Positions 11,882 through 22,140 of a DNA stretch of 64,000 bases are shown here, piece by piece; the stretch's first letter is position 1; the number at the start of each line of letters is the position of its first letter. The position numbers were made by a program, and so were the translations under genes. This stretch comes from Linyphia triangularis (taxonomy: Eukaryota; Arthropoda; Arachnida; Araneae; Linyphiidae): NCBI GenBank assembly GCA_963978545.1, contig OZ021725.1, positions 88,768,305-88,832,304 of the forward strand. The letters run 5' to 3'. The notes under the pieces were generated by a model. That model saw only the letters and a list, made by a program, of their open reading frames with translations, was not told the DNA's origin and did not search any database.

Positions 11882-12132
11882 GGTCTATTCCTAGTTGACG
11901 TTAAAATATTGCCAAGCCGATTTGGCGCTGTTTTGTAGGCGATACAGTTCTAAATTTGGCAACCTCATTTTTTTTATTGACGTGCTTTGGCTTCAACCTT
12001 TCTATACCACAAATCATAGAGCTGGTTCGTTTCTCAATTTTTCATATTGGAATTCCGAATTGGCGACATTCTGGCTTTGTCGCCAACTTTTCAAAAGTGC
12101 GCCAACCCATAAATGTGAACTAGGAATTTACC
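11882..12132 (+). mobile_element. 251-bp hAT-type MITE, copy 2
   Basis: Same family as copy 1: GGTCTATTCCTAGTTGAC at the left and GTGAACTAGGAATTTACC at the right. Its own perfect 8-bp duplication is CAGTTATG (11874-11881 and 12133-12140). Different duplications in the two copies show two independent insertions, not one long inverted repeat. Confidence 0.92.
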
Positions 12133-12299
12133 CAGTTATGAAATGATGGATTATCTATGAAAAAAATTGGCGAAATCTTTAATATATATTATTGAAAGGC
12201 ACTGTGAGCTTCAAACTTTTGAGGATAGAGTTTGATCCAGAAGATCTTAAAAGCTAAAACGCTTTCATAAAAGAAATATCCTATTGCAAGGTTCAATTT

Positions 12300-12790
12300 A
12301 ATCCGCGAATAAGTGCACCTCAAGTCGCACTTGGCTTAAGAATTAACAAAAGCATGGAAGACAATTTCCCAAGTGACAATTTCTGTGCACTGGTTAAGAC
12401 ATTTTGTGTTAGAATTTCAAGATACACATATTTATGCTTGTTTCCTTCTACATAACGTAAATTGCGACACACCCTCATACTATAACACCTCCTCCACTGT
12501 GTTTGACAGTTCCACATAAATTCTAAATTAACATTTGTTGGTTTGGTTTTATCCAGACCATAACTCGATTATCTGACCCTTGGATATTAAATTTTAATTC
12601 ATCATTAAAAAGAACTGATTCACAGAAAGATAACTGATAACTTACATGCTTTTTTGCAAACTCAAGGCATTTTTTTCTGTTACAGGTACTTGTTTAAGGA
12701 TTCTTACGGGCTGCAAGTTCATTCAGACCCGCTATTTTAATAATATTTCTCACCGTTTGAGATGTCCCTTCAATATTTTTATAAATTTTT
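12300..12790 (-). pseudogene. Tc1-like transposase pseudogene
   Basis: Minus-strand fragments appear in family order with frameshifts and stops. SQTVRNIIKIAGL (helix-turn-helix region, about 12722-12771) comes first, then RKNP and CLEFAKKHVSY (about 12640-12720). VLFNDELKFNIQGSDNRVMV follows, ending in W.KPN (about 12548-12625; the normal form has DESKF, so the catalytic Asp is present). Last are VEEVL/GVSQF-type pieces and KYVYLEILTQNVL (about 12370-12480). The N-terminus and the last catalytic segment are not recognisable. It lies between the two long inverted repeats at 11225 and 13001. Confidence 0.85.
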
Positions 12791-13003
12791 AAGCCATGTG
12801 CGACTTAAGCAATATCTCCCAAGTATTTCAATTTAAATACTTGCTGCGTTTTGTAAAAACAGACATTTATTTTAAACTTATTTTAAAGAACCAAATTAAA
12901 CATAATTTCAGTAGTTACTGAAGATATGAAGCAAAAGAGTAGAAATTTTGCTAATTTATTTGTAACTTTGGCTTCCGTACTGAGACTTTTTTTACCCACA
13001 GTA

Positions 13004-14678
13004 TATGTCTACAATCAAATAAATCTGGTGACTAAGCACAGAACATAAACTTAAGCATTTAAATATTTATGAAAAGTAAACTAAAAATAAGATAATAAAC
13101 AAAATACTATATGCAGTTACAAATTTCAAACTTTTGATTCAATGTGTTAAAAATCATGCGGTAATACACAGTTGAGGGGTGTGGCTGGATAATAAAGGTT
13201 TAAGCCTCTTAAAACTGATTTTTAGATGGCTTAGTTTGGTAGATGTATGAGAATTTGTCTTCATTAAGACTAACGTTAAGTGCCCGGCCAATAAACTAGT
13301 GATTATTCTTTCCAATATGCAGCATACCACTTTCCTGAGGTAATATTCATCATGTGACAATAACTTTATTTTTTACTTGTTGTACAATATCACTCTCCAT
13401 TTTCTTTGATGTATAGACAACTTTACCTTGAGGGTAATTAAAAGTCACTAAGCAGTTTATGGTTTATGAAGAAACTGATACGACACAATGCACTCTCCGT
13501 ATTAGTGGAATTGGTTGCGCATCACAGATCTTATCCAAAACTCCGCTAAATTCCAGATCTTATCCAATTCCTCAAGGCATTTTCTACTTTTTCTTTGTAA
13601 AAAAAATTACATTAGTTTTTGTATTTTTGGCAAATTCCGCCGATATAATATATTTAACAAAGGTATTTGCATCCGTAAAAACATCATAATTCATAAACTA
13701 TCTATCATCTACTACTCCCTTCCCTCAAGAGGCCACAAAACAATGCCAGTTTATAGGTTGCCCTGCTCCATCAGGAAATTTGTTGATGAAAAATTTTGTA
13801 TGCTTTCTTGGTATGTCTCCTCAATTAATAGGAAGTTACAAAAATGCTCTGCTATTTATCATGATGGATAGAATAAAGCACAATAGCATAGCAAAGTACC
13901 TTTTCTAAGTAGCATATACAAGCTGTATATAATATAACCTGGTTTTGTTACAAGTGGGTACTTTAAACCTCATCTTGTTGAATTATAGAAAACTTATTGC
14001 TAAAATCAATTTTTGATTAGTATCTTTTTGCAACATATTGAAATAGCTTGATTGTTTTTTTTTTACATTGTGATGCCATAAAAAATATGGTAATTGTTTT
14101 TTGAGGTTGTACATTATTATGTCTTACGTGTCTTCTTATTAAACAAGGCATAATTTTACCTCTTCTTCTGTTATCCGATAAGCATACTGCAGCTTAGTCA
14201 AGACATCATCTCTAGTTTAATTCAAACATATATCTTATTTCCTTTTTGAATGTATCTTAGCAATCATCGTATTTTGGTAAAAGTGCCTTGCTGATATCCG
14301 AGCTACATGTGAAGCTGTGATGACCGATGATGAAAATTCACTATTCAAAATGTTTCATCTCGTGTTAATGATCATCAATTCAAAATGTATAACTTTTTCT
14401 AAACTTTAGGTTCAGACCTACTTTAGTGTAATATTACTCTTAAGTAAGGTTATTTGTAAAACCTGTGATATAAAATATCTATAGTTTTGTGTTTAATAGC
14501 ATTCTTTCCTGGTTTCATATGGCTGTTATGATGCTGGTACCACATTTTATCATATAAATGATCTGTTATCCAAAAAATCAGTCACCTAATTTTTACTATT
14601 TTGTAGTCAATAGGTCCTTGCCATATTTGAGAGAAAGTTTCTCAAAAGCACCTTTGGGGAGAATTTAGTTGATGGTTC
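13004..14678. other. No gene recognised; possible 5' part of the next gene
   Basis: Mixed AT-rich DNA. Overlapping frames at 13459-13871 look unstructured (lysine, isoleucine and phenylalanine rich) and have no supporting splice or start context. If the exon at 14679 is real, its promoter or earlier exons could lie here, but none can be pointed out. Confidence 0.3.
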
Positions 14679-14783
14679 ATGGAGAAGTATCTGACATGGG
14701 ACAAGAACCTGCTAAACCAGATGGATAAAGCAAGAACAATGAAAAGACAACATGGAGCTGAAGACGATTATAATAGTCAACAG
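14679..14783 (+). CDS. Possible exon, unknown protein (35 codons)
   Basis: The frame starts at ATG 14679-14681 (an in-frame TGA lies two codons upstream) and encodes a charged peptide beginning MEKYLTWDKNLLNQMDKART and ending EDDYNSQQ. It stops exactly at CAG|GTAAAT, a good 5' splice site. An alternative left boundary is an acceptor-like TTTAG at 14664-14668. The codon content is balanced, unlike the surrounding AT-rich DNA. It may belong with the terminal exon at 17904. The phases do not join directly (phase 0 here, two leading bases there), so at least one more exon would be needed. Product not recognised. Confidence 0.35.
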
Positions 14784-14933
14784 GTAAATTACTCTTTTGA
14801 TAGCAAAACTAGTTTTCTGGCTAAAATTTTTTAAATGAAAAATGCCATTATTGTTCATGTAGTTTTACTCATTTTATAATTTTTGTGCAGGAAAAGTGTG
14901 CATAAAAAACATTCTTTTCATAATAGTCGAATA

Positions 14934-14977
14934 GAATTTATAGAATAGAGACTACCTGGTCTCTATTCTATAAATTC
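14934..14977. repeat. Perfect hairpin, 19-bp arms and 6-nt loop
   Basis: GAATTTATAGAATAGAGAC is followed by TACCTG and then its exact reverse complement. It lies about 150 bp downstream of the possible exon, in what would be an intron. It could be a structured RNA, a palindromic insertion or chance. Confidence 0.85.
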
Positions 14978-15217
14978 ACATGTCTATAAAATCTATATAT
15001 CTAAAAGTCTATAAAATCACTAAACTCTCGACTAAAACTCTAGACAATTTCAATTTGCTTATGATTCTTAAATATATTTGAATCATTAACTTCAATTCCA
15101 TTGACTATCCATGCACAATATTAATTTTTAACTAAAAATATTTCAATTTAAATTCTTTATTGTTTTGAAATTACTATATGTATTTATGTATGTATATATA
15201 TCCCAAGCAACGCAACC

Positions 15218-15530
15218 ATGTTGTTTCAATGTGGTGTCAACGTTCAATACCAACATGCACAATGTTGTTTCAACGTGGAACTGCAACGTTGTTTTCAAGC
15301 GGAAGTGTTCACTTAAAGGAGCGTGGATACAATGTTGAGTGCCAACGTTGTTTCTACGTAGATATATCACACTGCTTCCACATGCTAGCTATTGCCCACG
15401 TGGTTTCAATGTTGAATGTCAATATTGGTTCAACGTGGATTTGTCACATTGTTTCCACATGAGTGTTCATTTTTGCCCATGTGGTTTCCACGTTGAATGT
15501 CAATGTTGTTTCAACATGGATCACATCAGT
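15218..15530 (+). repeat. 81-bp tandem repeat (about 4 copies)
   Basis: GCCCACGTGGTTTC (15394) and GCCCATGTGGTTTC (15475) are 81 bp apart, and less conserved units extend to about 15218. Each holds words such as CAACGTTGTTTCAACGTGG and TCACATTGTTTCCACATG, a mix of AACGTT and CAACGTGG half-palindromes. Frames of about 94 codons on both strands are by-products of the repeat. Confidence 0.8.
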
Positions 15531-15885
15531 AAAAATAGATTTGAAATGAGAAAAATTATTACGATGATCATAAAAGATACTTTTAAAAACAGTATCAGGG
15601 GTTTCAGACTTTTTAAAATTTGAGAAAGGGTTAAAAATTGTAGTTTCATGATGATGCCAAGGTGAAATGGGGAAAGTTGGAGGAATAACTCTAAGGTTAT
15701 CCACCTGATGGAATGAGAGAATGTTTTTAACTCTCAATGAAAAAGATGGTCGTGCATGTTTTTAAGTAGCTCTCTTCTTAGTTCGAATGAATAAGCACTT
15801 TTTGGTGTTAAATATAGGTTTTCTGCAGATCGTAAGAATTCTAGTGTTCAATCATGTGTTGAAATAATCCGATGCAAAGGTGAAA

Positions 15886-16039
15886 TTTGCACTCCAAAAT
15901 TGTTATTTGCGTTCTGTCTGTTTACAATTTTAAAAATGTGGTAATCATAATTTTCAGTGTTTTTTTTTTAGTAATATACAGTCAATAATTAATTCTTTTC
16001 TTTTTAATAGGCATTCCAGATGAATGTTTGGAGTGCAAA
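15886..16039. repeat. Short inverted-repeat segment (possible 154-bp MITE)
   Basis: TTTGCACTCCAAA (15886-15898) and its exact reverse complement TTTGGAGTGCAAA (16027-16039) face each other. The outer bases are also partly complementary (GTGAAA and TTTACAC). No target duplication is clear. Confidence 0.4.
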
Positions 16040-17903
16040 GTTTACACTTGGACAAATAATTTTTAATTCCACCCCTTAAATTGTAAGTACTGAATACTAG
16101 GCATTTTTTTCTATGCTATAAAAACAAATTTTGTGTAAAAGTCCCTTTTTTTTTTACAAGTACCTTTTTTTCAAACTTTTGGTCCCTTAGTCCTTTTTTT
16201 TGAAGTTCCAAGTTGCTAAACACCCTGAAAGTTGCCCCCTGATGAAATTCCAAATTTCTGCCGTTTTTCATTTTATTTTGTTTGTATATCTAAATATATA
16301 TATACCTAAAAATATTTATGTAATCCATGAAGCAAGATCAGTGTTACATAGATGGTTAAGTATGGCTGCTGTCAACATTTTGCAATACTAATTGAACATA
16401 ATAGCATTAATTTCTTTCAAATTTCAAGAAATTGTAGTCTTCAGATAAATCTTCTATAAAATGTAATTGATTTAGAAGAAATACAATAATGCCACTAAGG
16501 AAAAAGTTAAGTCTGAGGATGTTTTTTTTTTTTAGCTTTTGAATTCTCTAATTGGACCATATATGTTATGCGTGTGTTATTGTCAATGTATGAAAGTGAA
16601 ATTAGTTTTTCTATATAAGGACTGAAGTACTTTAAGCAAAGTTTGAAACAACATATCGTAGAGGTTAAATTGTGAAATAATTAGTTATAACAGTTGTCTA
16701 GTTATTCTGTGATATAACTAGTTTTTGTATAAAATTTTTAATGATAGACAATTAGATAGTAAAATAAAAGCACTCTATAATTTTTTATTTTATCTTTTGT
16801 TGCAAAACTCTAAAAGTAACAAAAAGTATAGCAGGCATCTTCTTCGAACAGTCGTTTGAAGCCCCTCAAATTGCCTTATTTTTTTAAAATCACTTACTGT
16901 TGCCAAATTTATTGCTTTTAATAATAGTGTTCTTAAATATCAATTTTGGGGAATTAGAGGTCCCAAATGGTTGTTGGACGTAACAACTTTCAGTAACAAG
17001 TCAATTTTTTAGCAATAATTAAAAATGGAATAATTTTTTTTCCACTAATTAGGAAGTATTAGTCTGATAAAACCTCTGTTATCAGAGTGAGTCATAGATA
17101 AACATAAATATCAGCGTTAGGTATTGTATTCTTTTACTAAGATATGTATTGAACCTTGATTTGAAAGACAGAACTTGGCATGGCTCGGATATCTGGTCGT
17201 CTAGTGATAAATTGTATCTTATGAATCCATTATTCAATTCAATGGAACTTTTTTAATATATAAGTTATATTTTTTAAGAAATAATGGAGGGAAATGTTTA
17301 AAATTAAAAACTCTTTTAAAACAATTTTTTTTTTTTTTTTTTGTAGTTTTAAGTCTCACAATTGAAAAGAGGATCATTTCCAGATCGAGTTAACATATTT
17401 CCTACTGCATATTCATTGAAAGCCAAAAACAATAAATTATTTGTCAAACAGATAGCAATATGTGCAATTGTAAATAAAGTATTTGTCAGAAGCAGAGGTG
17501 TTTTAGCTTTTTAATTGGTATACCATTTATCAGTTTTAGTTTTACAAAGGTAAGGGGGAAAATATTAAAAAAAAAAAATCAGAAAATAGTAAGTCATAAT
17601 ATTCCAAATTAATTTTTTAGCAATTAATGGATTACAGTGATGGAAGCTGTAAATAATCACTTGTAACAATATCAAAATTGAGTGTAATTATCAATTATTT
17701 ATGTTGGCATTACACATTTTAATTACTATTATAACCTTGTTATGAATACTTAAAGTTGGCACAGAATTTCTGTTTTTATTTTTATTAACTAGCATCTTGT
17801 GCTATAATTGCATTAGATTTTTAAAATTGTATTGTGAGTGGCAATTTTAAAAATGGTGTATTTTAAACTAAAATTTAAGAATAACCTATTTTTTATTTTC
17901 TAG
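16040..17903. other. Intron-like AT-rich DNA
   Basis: Several T-rich runs, including a long T tract at about 17322-17342. I did not find an intermediate exon with the phase needed to join the exons at 14679 and 17904. A good acceptor CTTTTTAATAG near 16010 is followed by a frame that closes after 18 codons without a donor. Confidence 0.35.
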
Positions 17904-18037
17904 GTCCAAAGCCTACACCTAATGCTCTGAAACACGAAGAAAGAATAGGCTACATTGAAGGAAGTGGCTTAATTCCTGGCAGTCAGATGGACAGATACCT
18001 TGCTGAAAAGAAAAGCATTCTGCAATATTTAGTGTAA
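17904..18037 (+). CDS. Probable terminal coding exon, unknown protein
   Basis: A strong acceptor, TTTTATTTTCTAG, ends at 17903. The exon starts with two bases completing a codon and encodes (G)PKPTPNALKHEERIGYIEG, then SGLIPGSQMDRYLAEKKSIL and QYLV, with stop TAA at 18035-18037. The peptide has normal composition and no internal stop, and a canonical AATAAA follows 25 bp after the stop. Together these are the best evidence for a real gene in the window. I do not recognise the family. It lies inside the candidate 21-kb element, so it is either a resident gene caught between satellite arrays or cargo. Confidence 0.5.
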
Positions 18038-18062
18038 CAAAGAATATGTTTGCTTTGTGTTC

Positions 18063-18068
18063 AATAAA
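18063..18068 (+). terminator. Poly(A) signal AATAAA
   Basis: In TTCAATAAAATAAAC, 25 bp after the TAA of the terminal exon, followed by T/GT-rich sequence. This is the usual arrangement for 3' end formation of an animal mRNA. Confidence 0.55.
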
Positions 18069-18533
18069 ATAAACTTATTACCTTTTTATGTTTTTACTCT
18101 TATTTTAATTGCATATTTCCATTTTTGCTTGATTTGTTCAACCTGTTTTTAGTTTTGTATTTTTCTTTTATGCTAAACTTATAAAGGAGAAGATTTGCAC
18201 AAAATGGCAAAACAACATTGTAATCTGTTTAAAAGAAAAATTGAGATGTATGAGATACATTACATTGTGCTTTAATAGATTTAGTCATGTTTTGTCTTAT
18301 TTTTAAGGTATATATTTAGCTGAGAAATCTATTGGAATGGATAAATTCTCTTGGTTAAAGGCTAATTAGGTAGTTAACTGTTTCATTGGTTTTTAATATA
18401 GGAGACTAGTTTTTACTTCCCAAAGTCTTGTTGAAGACGAAGAAATATTTTCTAATGCTATGATTCTTTAATTTATTATACCATTAAGTTCATGTATATT
18501 AAGTTTAGAAAAGTTCATACTTTTAGAAAATAT
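18069..18533. other. AT-rich spacer between gene end and hairpin
   Basis: No gene. From 18444 it contains a diverged direct copy of the hairpin's outer arm (AAATATTTTCTAATGCTATG...TATACCATTAAG). Confidence 0.5.
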
Positions 18534-18639
18534 TCAAATATTTTCTAATACTATGATTATACCATTAAGGCCAGTCATTAAAGTAATGACTGGCCTTGAT
18601 AGTATAAATTATATTACCATAGTATTAGAAAATATTTGA
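18534..18639. repeat. Large nested hairpin beside the right satellite array
   Basis: The outer arms TCAAATATTTTCTAATACTA+TG (18534-18555) and its reverse complement (18618-18639) enclose a perfect inner hairpin: AAGGCCAGTCATTA (18567-18580), a 3-nt loop AAG, and TAATGACTGGCCTT (18584-18597). The two levels are separated by unpaired stretches of unequal length. It lies 125 bp from the start of the satellite array and could be a structural part of the surrounding element or a separate foldback insertion. Confidence 0.88.
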
Positions 18640-18764
18640 CGTAAAGAAAAGATACTGAGCCTCTTCATAGTGAGAGTAGGTACTTGAAGCAGATATAGGT
18701 AGTTGATAAAAAAAATTAATTGTGAATTTTTTGTATAATTATGTTGCAGGAACAAGGCTTTTGT

Positions 18765-20905
18765 TGTGAAAATCACATAGATGTCGCCAAAATCACTAAG
18801 ATCACAATGTGACATCACAGCGACAAAGCTTTCTTTGCGAAAGTCGCATAAATCACACGGATGTCGCCAAAATCACTAAGATCACATACAGATCACAATG
18901 TGACATCGCAGCAACAAAGCTTTCGTTGCGAAGATCGCATAAATCACACGGATGTCGCCAAAATCACTGAGATCACATTTAGGTCACAAAGCGATATCGC
19001 AGTGACAAAGCTTTCGTTGCGAAGATCGCATAAATCACACGGATGTCGCCAAAATCACTAAGATCACATTTAGGTCACAAAGCGATATCGCAGTGACAAA
19101 GCTTTCGTTGCGAAGATCGCATAAATCACACGGATGTCGCCAAAATCACTAAGATCACATTTAGGTCACAAAGCGATATCGCAGTGACAAAGCTTTCGTT
19201 GCGAAAATCGCATAAATCACATGGATGTCGCCAAAATCACTAAGATCACATACAGATCACAATGTGACATCGCAGTGACAAAGCTTTTGTTGCGAAAATC
19301 GCATAAATCACACGGATGTCGCCAAAATCACTAAGATCACATTTAGGTCACAAAGCCATATCGCAGCGACAAAGCTTTCGTTGCGAAAATCGCATAAATC
19401 ACATGGATGTCGCCAAAATCACTAAGATCACATTTAGGTCACAAAGCGATATCGCAGCGACAAAGCTTTCGTCGAGAAAATCGCATAAATCACACGGATG
19501 TCGCCAAAATCACTAAGATCACATTTAGGTCACAAAGCGATATCGCAGTGACAAAGCTTTCGTTGCGAAGATCGCATAAATCACAAGGATGTCGCCAAAA
19601 TCACTAAGATCACATACAGATCACAATGTGACATCGCAGCGACAAAGCTTTCGTTGCGAAAATCGCATAAATCACACGGATGTCGCCAAAATCACTAAGA
19701 TCACATTTAGGTCACAAAGCGATATCGCAGTGACAAAGCTTTCGTTGCGAAGATCGCATAAATCACACGGATGTCGCCAAAATCACTGAGATCACATACA
19801 GATCACAATGTGACATCGCGGTGACAAAGCTTTCGTTGCGAAAATCGCATAAATCACACGGATGTCGCCAAAATCACTAAGATCACATTTAGGTCACAAT
19901 GTGACATCGCAGCGACAAAGCTTTCGTTGCGAAAATCGCATAAATCACACGGATGTCGCAAAAATCACTAAGATCACATTTAGGTCACAAAGCGATATCG
20001 CAGTGACAAAGCTTTCGTTGCGAAGATTGCATAAATCACACGGATGTCGCCAAAATCACTGAGATCACAATGTGACATCGCGGTGACAAAGCTTTCGTTG
20101 CGAAAATCGCATAAATCACACGGATGTCGCCAAAATCACTAAGATCACATTTAGGTCACAATGTGACATCGCAGCGACAAAGCTTTCGTTGCGAAAATCG
20201 CATAAATCACACGGATGTCGCAAAAATCACTAAGATCACATTTAGGTCACAAAGCGATATCGCAGTGACAAAGCTTTCGTTGCGAAGATCGCATAAATCA
20301 CACGGATGTCGCCAAAATCACTAAGATCACATTTAGGTCACAATGTGACATCGCAGCGACAAAGCTTTCGTTGCGAAAATCGCATAAATCACACGGATGT
20401 CGCCAAAATCACTAAGATCACATTTAGGTCACAAAGCGATATCGCAGTGACAAAGCTTTCGTTGCAAAGATCGCATAAATCACACGGATGTCGCCAAAAT
20501 CACTAAGATCACATTTAGGTCACAAAGCGATATCGCAGTGACAAAGCTTTCGTTGCGAAGATCGCATAAATCACACGGATGTCGCCAAAATCACTAAGAT
20601 CACATTTAGGTCACAATGTGACATCGCAGCGACAAAGCTTTCGTTGCGAAAATCGCATAAATCACACGGATGTCGCCAAAATCACTAAGATCACATTTAG
20701 GTCACAAAGCGATATCGCAGTGACAAAGCTTTCGTTGCAAAGATCGCATAAATCACACGGATGTCGCCAAAATCACTAAGATCACATTTAGGTCACAAAG
20801 CGATATCGCAGTGACAAAGCTTTCGTTGCGAAGATCACATAAATCACATAGATGTCGCCAAAATCACTAAGATCACATACAGATCACAATGCGATATCGC
20901 AAAAA
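18765..20905 (-). repeat. 91-bp tandem satellite, right array (about 23 monomers)
   Basis: Same monomer family as 420-1830 in reverse orientation: GATGTCGCCAAAATCACTAAG, TTTCGTTGCGAA and ATCGCATAAATCACA recur at 91-bp steps. Two monomer types alternate. Type A has CACAATGTGACATCGCAGCG and type B has CACAAAGCGATATCGCAGTG. From about 20139 to 20800 the order is A-B, then A-B-B, A-B-B, a higher-order unit of up to 273 bp. Some monomers (for example near 18780 and 20060) lack 11 bp. The repeated 66-codon frames starting MSPKSLRSH are read-throughs of the 91-bp unit, not genes. Confidence 0.94.
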
Positions 20906-21097
20906 TCGCAAATTCGTCCCCAATGTCACAATGTGACGAAAAGCGATATCGCAGCGATATCACAAAGTTACGTCGCAAACCCCCCTCTAAAACGGACATT
21001 GGACGACTATGTGACCCCTGTGTGATATCGCCGTGACATCGCGTGATCTCTATGCGATATCGCTTTTCGTCACATACTCGTCACATGGTTATTAGGG
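20906..21097 (-). repeat. Right terminal region of short CpG-rich palindromes
   Basis: Irregular GCGATATCGC, GTGATATCGC, CACAATGTGAC and GTCACATACTCGTCACATGG words, ending in GGTTATTAGGG (inverted match to position 100). It is the counterpart of 100-419. Confidence 0.6.
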
Positions 21098-21127
21098 TGT
21101 GTTTATGTTATTTCTAAAATATAAAAA

Positions 21128-21303
21128 CCCACTCTATGGCTGTGGGACTCTGGCCAAATGCCAAAGTTTCTGGATTTAAATCTTGGGATTGACATGAATG
21201 TTTTTCGTAGTTCAGAACCCTCATAAAGCTGTAGGTCCGAATCTAATCAGCCATTAATGTGCACACAAATAGGTCATTGAGAGTACAAACCAACCAACCA
21301 ACC
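21128..21303 (+). mobile_element. tRNA-derived SINE (family A)
   Basis: CCACTCTATGGCTGTGGGAC...CTGGATTTAAATCTTGGGA (decayed B box), ...GTAGGTCCGAATCTAATCAGCC..., ending AATAGGTCATTGAGAGTACA and CAACCAACCAACC. It shares block order with 6327-6511 (minus) and 50877-51049. It sits 30 bp outside the right end of the candidate 21-kb element. Confidence 0.8.
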
Positions 21304-22005
21304 TTAAGCATTAAAAGTTAATTCATACATTAATTCATCAACAAATTTCTTTACAATTCCTCCATCAACCTTGTTAAAGCAAAATTTTGAGAATTAGAAA
21401 TTTTAATATTCTTTAAAAATGACGAATAATACTTTTTTTTTTTTTTTTTTTTTTCAGACAAAATCAAAATATTCTTTATTTCACGCATTTCCATCTTACC
21501 CAATCAATCAAACATCAAAATATTTTAAGCTAGTCATTTTTATTTCTAATACATAAAATGACTCCCACGATCAAAAATTCATCCATACATTACCAAACAA
21601 TTCTCTACAAGTCAAAAGCTATCGCAATTCTCCACGATCTCTTTTTAGTTTCAATACACAACCAATAAGCCCACCTCGCTTAAAATAAATTCACAGCAAC
21701 ACCCCCAGTGATTCAAATTCGTAAGCTTAGTTCTCTTAGTCACGAGTAACCACGCTTGAACTTGGTAATTCAAAAGGCAGTGCGTAATTTTCTCGTTTCA
21801 GACATGACGTAAATGGTTAGATGCCGTGCAGTACGGCATTTTACTTGAAGCGGTTTGAGACATGGAGTAGACTGGGTTTCTATTGGGCTTATGGTGGTGT
21901 CTTGGGATCTGTTTGAAGGCGATATAGGGGAGGGGGAAGAGCTTTGTATTATGAATGGCATACCACGCAGTTGCTGTGTTCAGAATTTTTTAGTCTATAC
22001 ATGTT

Positions 22006-22043
<38 letters not shown>

Positions 22044-22140
22044 GGTGAATTTGTCTGTTCCTCGATTTGCCATAAATTTGTGATGGTTTGAGATTTTTAA
22101 AACGGGTCTATTGGGAAGTTTTGTAGTAGAGATAAAGTCT
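21304..22140. other. GC-skew switch island 1 (switch near 21.8 kb)
   Basis: The + strand is C-rich and G-poor from 21304 to about 21760, then G-rich from about 21830 to 22140 (GGTTTGAGACATGGAGTAGA, GGGGAGGGGGAAG). At the switch lies CATGACGTAAATGG (CREB/ATF-like half site) and a small palindrome GCCGTGCAGTACGGC (21820-21838). T tracts lie at 21433-21454 and 22008-22040. No gene was recognised. Confidence 0.5.

Larger units (their letters stand above)
11225..13001 (-). mobile_element. Degenerate Tc1-like transposon with about 200-bp inverted repeats
   Basis: The left inverted repeat (11225 to about 11421) begins CAGTGGGTAAAAAAAGTCTC. The right one (about 12803-13001) is its reverse complement with scattered mismatches. 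TA lies at both outer edges (11223-11224 and 13002-13003), the Tc1/mariner target duplication. An inner copy of the end motif, GCAAAAAAAGTTTCCGTA, lies at about 11428-11445, so the left repeat has the two-site IR/DR arrangement known from elements such as Sleeping Beauty. The matching inner site is not visible on the right. A broken transposase lies on the minus strand, and two hAT MITEs are inserted near the left end. The element looks inactive. Confidence 0.9.

Noticed and set aside
11416..12146. Two similar frames of 83-94 codons facing each other, looking like a gene pair
   Set aside because: They are the two 251-bp hAT MITE copies in opposite orientation, each with its own 8-bp target duplication. 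The similarity is that of the mobile element.
18861..20779. Series of near-identical 66-codon frames starting MSPKSLRSH
   Set aside because: They repeat at multiples of 91 bp and are read-throughs of the satellite monomer. There are no start contexts or splice sites, and each ends at the same monomer position.
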